Source of the DNA: CAIWHR01 sp963836265
Lineage (GTDB): Bacteria > Pseudomonadota > Gammaproteobacteria > Burkholderiales > Casimicrobiaceae
DNA length: 64,000 nt
Direction: 5' to 3'
NCBI GenBank assembly: GCA_963836265.1
Contig: CAWIIO010000001.1
Span: 620,001 to 684,000, forward strand
Positions within the stretch are counted from its first letter, which is position 1. Every line of letters begins with the position of its first letter. The translations under genes and the position numbers were made by a program. The notes beneath the pieces were generated by a model. It did no database searches. It saw nothing but the letters and a program-made list of their open reading frames with translations, and was not told the DNA's origin. Shown here piece by piece: positions 43,431 to 51,786 of this stretch.

Positions 43431-44708
43431 ATGACGCTTCGGTTCGAGGCCGACTACCTGATCGAGACGCCGCTCGACCCCGAGCGCGTCGCGGCGACCC
43501 TCGCCGGCGAGCAGAGCAGCGGCACGTTCGTGCGCGTGGCGGGCGAAACCGATGCGTTGCGCGAGCGAAGCGGCGCGGTCGTCGAACGCGTCGAGGAGGT
43601 CGAGTCGGCGCCGCAGCCGAGTCTTCCGAGCGCGCGGCTGGCGCGCGAATGCAGACGAGGACCGTGGCGGCGCGCGCGCGCATCGATCTCCTTCCCTGTG
43701 GCGAACATCGGCCGCAACCTGCCCACGCTGGTGGCAACGCTCGCAGGCAACCTCTTCGACCTCGGCGAAACCACCGGCGTGCGCTTGCTCGAAGTGCGCA
43801 TCCCGCCTGCGTTCCGCGAGTGCTTCGAGCGCCCGCAGCATGGCGTGGAAGGCACGCGCCAGCTCGCGGGCGTTGCCGAAGGTCCGCTGATCGGTACGAT
43901 CATCAAGCCCAACGTCGGCCTGGACGCCAAGGCGACCGCGGCGCTCGTCGGGCAGCTCTGCGAGGCGGGCGTCGACTTCGTGAAGGATGACGAGTGCTGC
44001 GCCGATCCGGAGCATGCACCGGTGGCCGAGCGGGTGCGCGAAGTGATGAAGGTCGTGCGCGCGTTCCGCGACCGGACCAAAAAAGAGGTGCTCGTCGCAT
44101 TCAACATCACCGACGAGCACGACGCGATGCTGCGCCACGCCGAGCTCGTCGCGCGCGAGGGCGGCTCGTGCGTCATGGCGAGCCTCAACTGGGTCGGCTT
44201 CTCGTCGATGCAGGCGCTGCGCCGGCACAGCGGCCTCGTGCTGCACGGCCATCGCAACGGCTTCGGCATGTTCTCTCGCCACCCGGCATTGGGCATGGAC
44301 TTCCAGCCCTATCAGCTTCTTTGGCGGCTTGCCGGCGTCGATCACATGCACGTGCACGGGCTCGCAGGAAAGTTCGCGCAGTCCGATGACGAGGTGGCGC
44401 GCGCTGCGGATGATTGCCTGACGCCATTGGTCGATCCGGCCGAACGCAAGGACGTCGTGCTGCCCGCGTTCTCGTCGGGACAGTGGGCGGGCACGCTACC
44501 GGCAACCCTCGAAGTGGTTCCAAGCGGCGACCTGCTGTTCATGTGCGGCGGCGGCATTCTTGCGCATCCCGATGGGCCGCGCGCGGGTGTGGCGAGCATT
44601 CGCCAGGCGTGGACGGCCGTTCGCGAGCAACGATCGCTCGCCGACGCAGCCCGCGACGCGCCTGAGCTTCGCGCCGCGCTCGCGTTCTTCGGCCATGTCC
44701 ATGGCTAG
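43431..44708 (+). CDS. RuBisCO-like protein (sugar-acid decarboxylase/transcarboxylase type)
   Basis: 425 residues with the full RuBisCO large-subunit plan. N-terminal domain includes ISFPVANIGRNLPTLVATLA. The barrel has GTIIKPNVGL (catalytic Lys), DFVKDDECCAD (carbamylated Lys and metal Asp/Glu), LHGHRNGFGMFSRH, the loop-6 Lys in HVHGLAGKFAQSDD, FSSGQWAG and the phosphate site FMCGGGILAHPDG. Retention of all metal residues argues for an active enzyme. It sits next to a DUF1537 kinase and TRAP genes, like the 3-oxoisoapionate-4-phosphate decarboxylase or transcarboxylase/hydrolase types (OiaX/OiaT) of D-apionate catabolism. Which of these, or another, cannot be decided here. Confidence 0.82.
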   Translation: MTLRFEADYLIETPLDPERVAATLAGEQSSGTFVRVAGETDALRERSGAVVERVEEVESAPQPSLPSARLARECRRGPWRRARASISFPVANIGRNLPTLVATLAGNLFDLGETTGVRLLEVRIPPAFRECFERPQHGVEGTRQLAGVAEGPLIGTIIKPNVGLDAKATAALVGQLCEAGVDFVKDDECCADPEHAPVAERVREVMKVVRAFRDRTKKEVLVAFNITDEHDAMLRHAELVAREGGSCVMASLNWVGFSSMQALRRHSGLVLHGHRNGFGMFSRHPALGMDFQPYQLLWRLAGVDHMHVHGLAGKFAQSDDEVARAADDCLTPLVDPAERKDVVLPAFSSGQWAGTLPATLEVVPSGDLLFMCGGGILAHPDGPRAGVASIRQAWTAVREQRSLADAARDAPELRAALAFFGHVHG

Positions 44709-46017
44709 CGGCACGCCGGCCTTCGCCTGGTACGGCGACGACTTCACGGGGGCGAGCGACACGCTCGCCACGCTCGCGCAGGCCGGCCTTCGCACCCGAC
44801 TTTTCCTCGATGTGCCGTCGCGCGCCCGCCTGGCGGCCTGCGGCCCGCTCGACGCGATCGGTATCGCCGGGGCGACCCGTGCGATGGCGCCCGAGGCAAT
44901 CGCGACAACGCTGGCGCCGGTCGGCCACTTCTTCATCGCATGCGGTGCGCCGGTCATCCATTACAAGGTTTGCTCGACGTTCGACAGCGCGATCGAGATC
45001 GGGAACATCGCGACAGCCGTTGAGACACTCCACGCATCGATCGGGGGACCGCTGGTGCTGATCGTCGGCGGGCAGCCGAGCCTCGGTCGCTACTGCGCCT
45101 TCGGGCAGCTCTTCGCTGCCGATGCAGCGGGCGTGATCCATCGCATCGACCGGCACCCGACGATGCGCTGTCATCCGGTCACGCCGATGCATGAAGCCGA
45201 ACTTCGCCTGCACCTTGGCGCGCAGGGGCTTACCGATGTCGCACTGCTCGACTGGCGAACGCTGGAAGCGCCGGCTTCGAGCCTCGACGCCGAGCTGGAC
45301 CGCATGATCGCATCGCGAGCGCCCGGCGCATCCTATCGATCGGTTCTCGTGGATGTGCTGACCGAGGCGCACGTGACGACGCTTGGCCGCCTCATCACGC
45401 AGTACAGCCGGAGCGCACCGCTGCTCGCCGTCGGCGCGAGCAGCGTCGCCGCGGCCGTGATCGACGCGCGTTGCCTACCGCGCAAGGCGCGCGACGGACG
45501 GATCGGGCCCGCGCAAGGACCGGTCTTCGTGCTGGCCGGCAGCCTGTCGCCGCAGACGGCGTGCCAGATCGAGGCCGCACGCTCCTACCAACGCATACCG
45601 CTCGACGCGGGACTCCTGGTCCGCGGCGAGGTCTACCTAGATACAACGGTAGCGACCATCGCCGCCGCGCTCGACGCCGGCCGTCACGTGCTCGCGCATA
45701 CGACGCCGATCGATGGTGCGTGCAGTGAAGCCGGCAGTCCTGCGCTGGCGAGATCGAGCGGGGAACTCGTGTGCCGCGTGCTCGCCCTCACACGCGTGCA
45801 GCGGATCGGCATTGCGGGCGGCGACACGTCGAGCGCTGTGGTTCAGGCGCTCGCGCCTTGCGCGCTCTCCTGGGTTGGTCGTGCTGCTCCGGGGGTCGCG
45901 GTCTGCCGGATACATGCCGACGACCCGCGCATCGACGGCGTGGAACTGATGCTGAAGGGCGGACAGATGGGCGCGCCGGACCTTTTCGAGCGGCTGGTCT
46001 TAGGGAGCGAGTGGTAG
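44695..46017 (+). CDS. DUF1537 four-carbon/branched sugar-acid kinase
   Basis: About 440 residues. ATG 44695 (or 44701) overlaps the RuBisCO-like stop. N-terminal substrate domain with AWYGDDFTGASDTLATLAQA (the DDFTG motif) and HYKVCSTFDSAIEIGNIATA. C-terminal nucleotide-binding domain GPVFVLAGSLSPQTACQIEA, RIGIAGGDTSSAVVQAL and MLKGGQMGAPDLF. Family members phosphorylate threonate, erythronate, 3-oxo-tetronate or 3-oxoisoapionate. Here it should supply the phosphorylated substrate of the RuBisCO-like protein. Last gene of the operon. Confidence 0.85.
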   Translation: MSMASGTPAFAWYGDDFTGASDTLATLAQAGLRTRLFLDVPSRARLAACGPLDAIGIAGATRAMAPEAIATTLAPVGHFFIACGAPVIHYKVCSTFDSAIEIGNIATAVETLHASIGGPLVLIVGGQPSLGRYCAFGQLFAADAAGVIHRIDRHPTMRCHPVTPMHEAELRLHLGAQGLTDVALLDWRTLEAPASSLDAELDRMIASRAPGASYRSVLVDVLTEAHVTTLGRLITQYSRSAPLLAVGASSVAAAVIDARCLPRKARDGRIGPAQGPVFVLAGSLSPQTACQIEAARSYQRIPLDAGLLVRGEVYLDTTVATIAAALDAGRHVLAHTTPIDGACSEAGSPALARSSGELVCRVLALTRVQRIGIAGGDTSSAVVQALAPCALSWVGRAAPGVAVCRIHADDPRIDGVELMLKGGQMGAPDLFERLVLGSEW

Positions 46018-46113
46018 GAGAGCACTGAATCGCGGTGCCATCTCCGCGCCGCTAAACAACACAGTTGTTCCCGGCACCAAAGGTCACCAAGACGGCCCTC
46101 CGACGATCTGCCG

Positions 46114-46665
46114 ATGGCCTGGCGCACCGGCCTTTGTGGTCCAGATCCTCCTGCCCTTCAGGCTCCGCTCGCGTACGTGCGAGACGGTGACACGCTCTAT
46201 GTGCATTCCCTCGATCGTCTCGGCCGAAACGTGGACGACGTCCGACGTATCGTCGCGGACCTCACGGGCCGGGGCGTTACCGTCGTGTTCGTCAACAACA
46301 GCCTGACTTTCACCGGGGACAAGCGCGACCCGATGGCAACTCTCATGCTCACCATGCTGGGAGCCTTCGCGGAGTTCGAGCGCAGCCTATTGCGCGAAAC
46401 GTCAGGCCGAAGGGATCGCCCATCGCGTAAGGCGAAAGGCATCTACAAGGGCCGCGCCAAGGCTCTGACGGCCGAGCAGTCGCGGGAGTTGGTCGAGCTG
46501 GCGCAGAGCGGGATGCCGAAGGCCGAGCCGGCGCGGACGTACGGGGTGAGCCGCGAGACCGTGTACCAGTATCTGCCAGCCACTGACATTCGCCAGACAC
46601 AGGAGCATCCGTCGTCCATTAAGGCGGATGCCGTCGAAAAATATCTCGATCCCGCCGTCGAATGA
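46114..46665 (+). pseudogene. Serine resolvase, 5'-truncated with compensating frameshifts
   Basis: Recognisable from about 46155: LAYVRDGDTLYVHSLDRLGR, GAFAEFERSLLRE, then KAKGIYKGRAKAL and the HTH GVSRETVYQYL. The N-terminal ~50 residues with the catalytic Ser are missing. Between ...LLRE and KAKG the expected RQAEGIAHR is encoded one base out of frame, with the frame restored after extra bases, so two compensating indels are present. A dead Tn3-type resolvase beside the kinase gene. Confidence 0.75.
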
Positions 46666-46725
46666 CCTTATTGTGGTCGGCCGGACCCGGGGTCTGATAG
46701 ATCCACCAGCAGAGATCCGACAGAG

Positions 46726-47127
46726 TTACATCTGCGGCACCCGGACCGGCGGTTTCAGGCGAAGCTTCTTCGCCCGCCGGGCGTAACCTCGGTCGTCGAA
46801 CGTCAGCAACTCGGCGCACGCTTTGCTGGCCGCGAGGTGCAGTGCATCGGCAAAGTCGATTCCATTACGGGAATTACGCAACGCTGCGTCGATCTCGTCG
46901 CGGTCCTCGATGATAATTCCCGGCAGCGCGATCAAATGCCTTAGGCAATCGATCACCTTGTCGCCCGGCTGATCGGCAACGTAGCGCAGCACCCATTCAA
47001 GTTCCAGGATCACCGTCTTGGGGACGAATAGATCGCCAGCTGCGAGCAGGTCGGCAGCGATACGCCCCTGCGCGACATCATCGCGGAGGTAATAGCGAGC
47101 AAGGATGTTCGTATCAACGGCGCGCAC
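46726..47127 (-). CDS. PIN-domain toxin (VapC)
   Basis: 133 residues: RAVDTNILARYYLRDD (first Asp), Glu in VILELEWVLRYVA, NGIDFADALHLAASKACAEL (Asp pair) and LTFDDRGYARRAKKLRLKPP. Complete PIN active site. The gene overlaps the antitoxin upstream by 14 bases. Confidence 0.88.
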   Translation of the reverse strand: MRAVDTNILARYYLRDDVAQGRIAADLLAAGDLFVPKTVILELEWVLRYVADQPGDKVIDCLRHLIALPGIIIEDRDEIDAALRNSRNGIDFADALHLAASKACAELLTFDDRGYARRAKKLRLKPPVRVPQM

Positions 47128-47371
47128 GTTTCGCCGCTTTCCTCATCGCCCAGCCTCCGTGCATCTCGTCGACCGGAATGCGAGGGCCTTTGTAAGCGAG
47201 AATCGCAGCCCCCTCCTCGATCCGTGACGAAACATGCCTCTTGACCAACTTCAGTCGCGCACCACCACCTGCCACATCGAATTCGACTTTACTGCCCGGC
47301 GTGATGCCCAAGGCCTCCCGAACCCGTTTCGGAATGGTGACCTGACCCTTGCTCGTAACCGATACAGCCAT
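47114..47371 (-). CDS. AbrB/MazE-type antitoxin (VapB)
   Basis: 85 residues from ATG 47371 (MAVSVTSKGQVT). DNA-binding AbrB hairpin SVTSKGQVTIPKRVREALGI, then GSKVEFDVAGGGARLKLVKR and a basic C-terminus (MRKAAKRARR). Precedes and overlaps vapC. The IS66 element inserted 120 bases upstream of this start and may have altered its promoter region. Confidence 0.86.
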   Translation of the reverse strand: MAVSVTSKGQVTIPKRVREALGITPGSKVEFDVAGGGARLKLVKRHVSSRIEEGAAILAYKGPRIPVDEMHGGWAMRKAAKRARR

Positions 47372-47574
47372 TGGTCCGCTCCTGAGTAATACCAAGTAAG
47401 AATTCTATCAGAACGTTGACCCCGAGCGGTCGGCGCTGCGAGCGACGGTGCTCCCTCCGCCACCGCGTCGCGGGGCGTCCGTCGGAACACACGTAAGCGT
47501 CCGGTGAGTGGCATCTTGAACGGACGCTTGTCGGCGCGCAAAGATGGCGTCCGCTACGAAATAGGCGGACGCCA

Positions 47575-47975
47575 ATGGATCAGAGCAAGCAAGAGCGGGG
47601 AAGCGTGCCGAAGGCGCTGGAGAAGGCCGGCGCCGGCGGCGCAGCGGAGGCGCAGAAATTGGCGATCGTGCGCGAGTGCCTGGTCCCCGGGGCGTCGCTG
47701 GCCGGCGTCGCCATGGCGCACCAGGCCAACGCCAACATGGTGCGCAAGTGGGTGGTGAAGTTTCGGCATGGCGGGTTTGGCAAGGTCGCCGACATTCGGC
47801 ATGGAGCTGCTGCCGGTGGCGGTGCGCGGGCGCGCTGCGGGCGGCGTTGCGGCGCGGGTCGGCATGTTCATCGGTCACACTGGAGATCGAAATGCCACGG
47901 GGCGTGGCGCGGTTCTACGGCCCGCCCGATCCGGAACTGCTGAAGTCATTGGTCGGCGCGCTGACCGGTCGATGA
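47575..47975 (+). pseudogene. tnpA: IS66 TnpA, frameshifted
   Basis: First frame to about 47790: AQKLAIVRECLVPGASLAGV and ANANMVRKWVVKFRHGGFGK (HTH). Then MELLPVAVRG in a second frame and VTLEIEMPRGVARFYGPPDP ... SLVGALTGR in a third, which ends at the tnpB start. At least two indels, so inactive as written. Confidence 0.75.
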
Positions 47976-48319
47976 TCGGCTTGCCGCTTGCTACCCGGGT
48001 GTGGATTGCCGCGGGCGTCACCGACATGCGGCGCGGGATGAACAGCCTGGCCGCGTTGGTGCAGACGGCGTTGGGTGAGCAGCCGTTCTCGGGTGACGTG
48101 TTCGTGTTTCGCGGCAAGCGCGGGGATCTGGTGAAGCTGTTGTGGTGGAGCGGCGATGGGATGAACCTGTACGCGAAGCGCCTGGAGCGGGGTCGCTTCG
48201 TGTGGCCGCAGGCGACCAGCGGCGTCGTGCATCTGTCTGCGGCGCAACTGTCGATGCTGCTGGAAGGCATCGACTGGCGGCGTCCCACGCGCACTTGGCA
48301 ACCGAGCGTCGCAGCGTAA
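47972..48319 (+). CDS. tnpB: IS66 TnpB accessory protein
   Basis: 115 residues with the complete IS66 Orf2 signature: VWIAAGVTDMRRGMNSLAAL, FVFRGKRGDLVKLLWWSGDG, LYAKRLERGRFVWPQ. ATG overlaps the end of tnpA. The only undamaged frame of this element. Confidence 0.9.
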   Translation: MIGLPLATRVWIAAGVTDMRRGMNSLAALVQTALGEQPFSGDVFVFRGKRGDLVKLLWWSGDGMNLYAKRLERGRFVWPQATSGVVHLSAAQLSMLLEGIDWRRPTRTWQPSVAA

Positions 48320-48398
48320 CAACAGTGGATCATCGCGATGTGCCGCGTGATGCATTGCGCGCGTGCATCGCGCCTGCGACCTGCGGTAAATTCGCGGT

Positions 48399-49968
48399 CA
48401 TGGCACTGGCCGATCGATCAACTTCCAAATGACGTTGCGACGCTGAAGCGCCTGCTGGTCGAGCGCGATGCCGAAGTCGTGCAGCGTGTGGCGGAGTTGG
48501 AAGTGCAGCGCGGCGAAGTGCTGGCCGCGCGGTTGCTGATCGAGAAGCTCAAGCTGCAGATCGCGCGGCTGCGGCGCATCCAGTTCGGCCGGCGCTCCGA
48601 GCAGCACGATGCCCGCGTCGTGCAATTGGAGCTGATCGTCGAGGAGCTGGAAACGAGCTTGGCGGCGAGCCCGGCGCCCGCCGAGACTCTCCCGCCTCGT
48701 CGCCGCGGACGCCGCCCGTGCGGCGGCTGCTGCCGGCGACGTTGCCACGGGAGAGCGTGGTCCATGCGGCAGCCTGCACCTGTCCTGGCTGCGGCGGCGT
48801 GCTCAAGCAGATCGGCGAGGATGTCGCGGAACAGCTCGAGTTCATTCCCGAGCACTTCAAGGTCATCCGCCACGTCCGGCCGAAGTTTGCCTGTGGCAAG
48901 TGTTCGACCCTCGTGCAGGCGGCGGCACCGTCGCGTCCCATCGACAAAGGGATCGCCGGCCCGGGCCTGCTGGCGCACGTCGCCGTGTCCAAGTACCTCG
49001 ATCACCTGCCGCTGTACCGGCAGTCCGAGATCTATGCCCGGCAGGGCATCGACCTGGAGCGTTCGACGCTCGCCGATTGGATCGGTGGCATCTCGCGCCT
49101 GGTCACGCCGCTGGCCGAGCTGATCGGTCGCTACGTCACCGCCGCCGCGAAGATCCACGCCGACGACACGCCGGTGCCGGTGCTCGATCCGGGCCGGGGC
49201 AAGACCAAGACCGGCCGGCTGTGGGTGTACGTCCGCGACGATCGACCGGCAGGCAGCGCCGAGGCCCCGGCGGCGTTCTATCGCTATACGCCGACCCGAG
49301 AGGGCGCGCACCCGCGCGCCCATTTGAAGGACTTCCAAGGCACCCTGCAGGCCGACGGCTTCAGCGGCTTCGACGGTCTCTATGTCGATGGCCGGGTCCG
49401 CGAGGCGGCCTGCTGGGCGCATGCCCGACGCAAGTTCTATGACTTGCATGCCTCCACCCGCTCGCCACTGGCCGAGGAAGCGCTGACCCGAATCCAGGGG
49501 CTGTACGCTATCGAGCAGGAAATCCGGGGCAAGTCTACCCGACGAGCGTTGGCGGGTGCGCCAGGCGCGCGCCGGTCCGCTGTTGGACGCATTGCAGCAA
49601 TGGATGCTGGAAACGCGGGCCAAGGTATCGGCCAAGTCGGAGCTCGCCGGCGCCATCAACTACGCCTCAAGCGCTGGGCCGCTCTTACGCGGTATCGCGA
49701 CGACGGCGCCATCGAGATCGACAACAATGCCGCGGAACGCGCCCTGCGCGGGCCGGTGCTGTCGCGCAAGAACTTCCTGTTCGCCGGCGCCGACTCGGGC
49801 GGTGAACGCGCGGCGGTGCTGTACACGCTGCTGGAGACGGCCAAGCTCAACGGGCTCGACCCGGAAGCGTACCTGCGCTTCGTGCTGGAGCGCATCGCCG
49901 AGCAGCCGAGCAATCGGCTCGCCGAGCTGCTGCCATGGAACTTCGCATCAGCAACGTGTCGAGCATGA
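48399..49968 (+). pseudogene. tnpC: IS66 TnpC transposase, several frameshifts
   Basis: Pieces in order: coiled-coil leader LPNDVATLKRLLVERDAEV and QIARLRRIQFGRRSEQHD; after about 48715 the zinc finger (CTCPGCGGVLKQIGED), KIHADDTPVPVLDPGRGKTK, FQGTLQADGFSGFDGLYVDG and AACWAHARRKFYDLHA; after about 49535 ARAGPLLDALQQWMLETRAK; after about 49660 IEIDNNAAERALRGPVLSRK to the end. At least three frame breaks. Confidence 0.82.
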
Positions 49969-50268
49969 GCAGCTCGCGGCGTAAGCCGGTGCCGCCGAAG
50001 GCGCCGAGCGCCTTCGAGAACATCGAGTTCCTGATCGATGGCAACGGCGAGATCACCGTCGGTGCGGTCGGCCCCATCCGCTGCGCTGCGACCGCCGTGG
50101 ACGAAGATCAATGTCTGGCGATGCTCGTGCGGCGACCTGGCGAATCCCTCGTGGATCTGTTGCAACGCCTCGATGCGGCGATCGGAGATGCCTACGAGAA
50201 CGAGCGTCTACATCGACGAAGTCAACACACCGCCAAGTTCCAAACCATCCGGCAGGTCACGCGCGTAG
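49965..50268 (+). pseudogene. IS66-associated hypothetical protein, frameshifted
   Basis: SAFENIEFLIDGNGEITVGA and CLAMLVRRPGESLVDLLQRL are typical of a small protein found downstream of IS66 tnpC. The usual end VYIDEVN is present but one frame away (near 50205), followed by a stop at 50266-50268. Confidence 0.6.
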
Positions 50269-50284
50269 CCAGCAGCTGCCTCAG

Positions 50285-50673
50285 ATCCATGGACAGCCTG
50301 CTCGACGAAATGCGGCAATGCAAATCGGTGAAGGCGTGCATCGATCTTGCCCTTACCGATGCTTACGGTGAGGAGGAGCAGGCGGTGGCCTGGCTGACCT
50401 GCATCGAGAAAATGTTCGGGCGATTCAAGCAGGTCCGGTTGATGGGCAATGAAGTAGCGCTCGTCGGCTTCGATCTCAAGCCACGCCGTGGTCGCCGTGT
50501 GCCGGCAGGGAAAGCGCAAGGTCCGCGCGACCATCGGACTCCATCGAGTTCCCTGAGCTTACGACGATCGAACAACTTGGCTGCAGGCGTGGAAACGATT
50601 CTCTGCGTCGAGCTGGCTAATCTACATCGGGACCGGCCCGCAATATGCCGTCGCCGGACGCTTACGAACACAC
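50285..50673 (+). pseudogene. Passenger hypothetical protein inside IS66 copy 1, frameshifted
   Basis: Reads SVKACIDLALTDAYGEEEQA and RLMGNEVALVGFDL, then in the next frame HAVVAVCRQGKRKVRATIGL and later IEFPELTTIEQL. These parts look like one conserved protein of about 130 residues of unknown function interrupted by small indels. Lies within the IS66 ends. Confidence 0.5.
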
Positions 50674-50706
50674 TAGAGCGACGGACTCATAATCCGCAGG
50701 TCGTCG
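50674..50706 (+). tRNA. tRNA-Met(CAT)-like fragment
   Basis: TAGAGCGACGGACTCATAAT continues to CCGCAGGTCG: the D-arm end, anticodon stem-loop with CAT and variable loop of a tRNA-Met-like sequence. No acceptor or T-arm follows. It adjoins the IS66 target site and resembles the core of the tandem repeat at 21.35-21.52 kb. Confidence 0.4.
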
Positions 50707-50732
50707 CCGATAAGTTCTTGCGCTGGAAACAA

Positions 50733-50758
50733 AAACGGCGCCGCTAAGGACGCCGTTT
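50733..50758. terminator. Terminator-like hairpin
   Basis: AAACGGCG - CCGCTAAGGA - CGCCGTTT: 8-bp perfect stem ending in TTT and preceded by an A-run, so it can act in both directions. Lies between the IS66 element and the right 203-bp repeat. Confidence 0.55.
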
Positions 50759-50800
50759 CGGTCGATATGTAGCACACTTTGGGCACCCTTTTGGCCCATG

Positions 50801-51003
50801 TTAGTGAGTGCTATCGCGGAAAACTAGATCTGTGGCTCCCCGACCAGGGCTCGAACCTGGGACCTGCGGATTAACAGTCCGTCCGGTCATCGTACGGAAA
50901 GCCGCGCCAGTCAACGATCTTGACCAAAACGGCCGGTAATATTTTCGGTTGGTTTGCCGAGTTTTCCCCTCTGAAGGATTAATTTGGCTTCGCAATATTA
51001 CCG
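50801..51003. repeat. Right copy of the 203-bp direct repeat (att-like)
   Basis: Matches 21544-21746 without net length change. Followed within 120 bases by the 10-bp repeat array. Together with the left copy it brackets 29 kb that is rich in mobile elements. Confidence 0.65.
50836..50881 (-). tRNA. tRNA-Asn(GTT) 3'-half fragment
   Basis: Same as 21579-21624: T-arm CCAGGTTCGAGCCCTGG and acceptor 3' strand CGGGGAG on the minus strand, no 5' half. Not a functional gene. Confidence 0.7.
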
Positions 51004-51356
51004 GCTTCGTCGCCTCCGGCGGGCCCCAGATGCAGTACCGACGACCACCTAGTTCGTGGGGCCGGTGACTAGAATTTTATGTTTTTATATCAGTTACTTA
51101 CGACGCATTTTTAACACCAAGTCTAGCCACGGTTAGCCGTGCTTAGCCACGCTTAGCCTCATTGCGTTACAAAATCACTACGCTGAGGCAGTGATCGCGC
51201 TCGAGCCGCTAATCGAGTCTTGCCGGCCATCGTTTCCGCCCTACCCGCGGTTGCGGTCGTCAGGCGCCAACGTGCCAGCAGCTCGAATTTTGCGGACCAC
51301 ACCCGGTTGGCCGTTGCGGAAACGCCTTGCCATCGGTAAGGTATGCAAATGAGCTA
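51004..51356. other. Non-coding region with repeat array
   Basis: About 350 bases between the right repeat and the antitoxin gene. Locally AT-rich (TTTTATGTTTTTATATCAGT), contains the 10-bp repeats and no gene. Resembles the P-arm region of an integrated element. The antitoxin promoter should lie at its right end. Confidence 0.45.
51121..51160. repeat. Four tandem 10-bp repeats, GnyTAGCCnn
   Basis: GTCTAGCCAC GGTTAGCCGT, then GCTTAGCCAC GCTTAGCCTC. Exact 10-base period, so all copies lie on one face of the helix. Such arrays near att sites are typically arm-type integrase or excisionase sites. Confidence 0.6.
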
Positions 51357-51578
51357 ATGAGCTCAACCCTCTACGATGAAATCATCAAGCTAGACGCTGC
51401 CACGCGCTTTCAGTTGGCGCAGGACCTCCTCGACAGCGTTGCCAGCGAGACCTTCGCGGGGCCGCTCACGGGGGAACAACGCACTGAGCTTCGCGCGCGA
51501 CTTGCGCACCACCGCGCACACCCCGAAGAAACGGACGTTTCACTCGCTGAGATCAAGACCAAGCTTGGCATCGCGTAG
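51357..51578 (+). CDS. Addiction-module antitoxin (PF09720-like)
   Basis: 73 residues from ATG 51357. TLYDEIIKLDAATRFQLAQD, then PLTGEQRTELRARLAHHRAH and ETDVSLAEIKTKLGIA, the layout of the putative addiction-module component family that pairs with RelE/ParE toxins. The toxin start overlaps its stop. Intact, though its partner is truncated. Confidence 0.82.
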   Translation: MSSTLYDEIIKLDAATRFQLAQDLLDSVASETFAGPLTGEQRTELRARLAHHRAHPEETDVSLAEIKTKLGIA

Positions 51579-51786
51579 TGCGCTACTCGGTTCGCTACAA
51601 GCCTGCTGCTGCGGCCGAAGTCGCTAACGCCATCGCGTGGTACAACCAGTCTGAGGTCAATCGGGCCGAAGCGTTTGTCCGAGACCTCGAGCGGACCGAA
51701 GCGCATCTCAGCACCCACCCCGAGCTATACCAGCGCGTCGAGGATGAGATTCGACGAGCGGTTCTGCGTCGATTTCCCTACTCCCT
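51578..51786 (+). pseudogene. RelE/ParE-like toxin, truncated
   Basis: From GTG 51578: RYSVRYKPAAAAEVANAIAW, YNQSEVNRAEAFVRDLERTE and EDEIRRAVLRRFPYSL, i.e. the first ~70 of ~100 residues. The expected C-terminal beta strands (about V-x-Y-x-I ... V-x-A-V-x-H-x-R-R) are replaced at 51787 by an integrase fragment. Probably inactive. Confidence 0.78.

Larger units (their letters stand above)
47493..50665 (+). mobile_element. IS66-family element, copy 1 (degenerate), 8-bp target duplication
   Basis: 3173 bases. Ends GTAAGCGTCCGG (left) and CCGGACGCTTAC (right) are perfect terminal inverted repeats. GAACACAC flanks both sides (47485-47492 and 50666-50673), the 8-bp duplication typical of IS66. 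Contains tnpA, tnpB, tnpC and two passenger-like frames; all but tnpB are frameshifted. Confidence 0.92.

Noticed and set aside
43552..43720. Possible frameshift in the RuBisCO-like gene near its Arg-rich segment
   Set aside because: The frame reads through with recognisable sequence on both sides (PSLPSARLARE ... ISFPVANIGRNLP), so no shift is needed.
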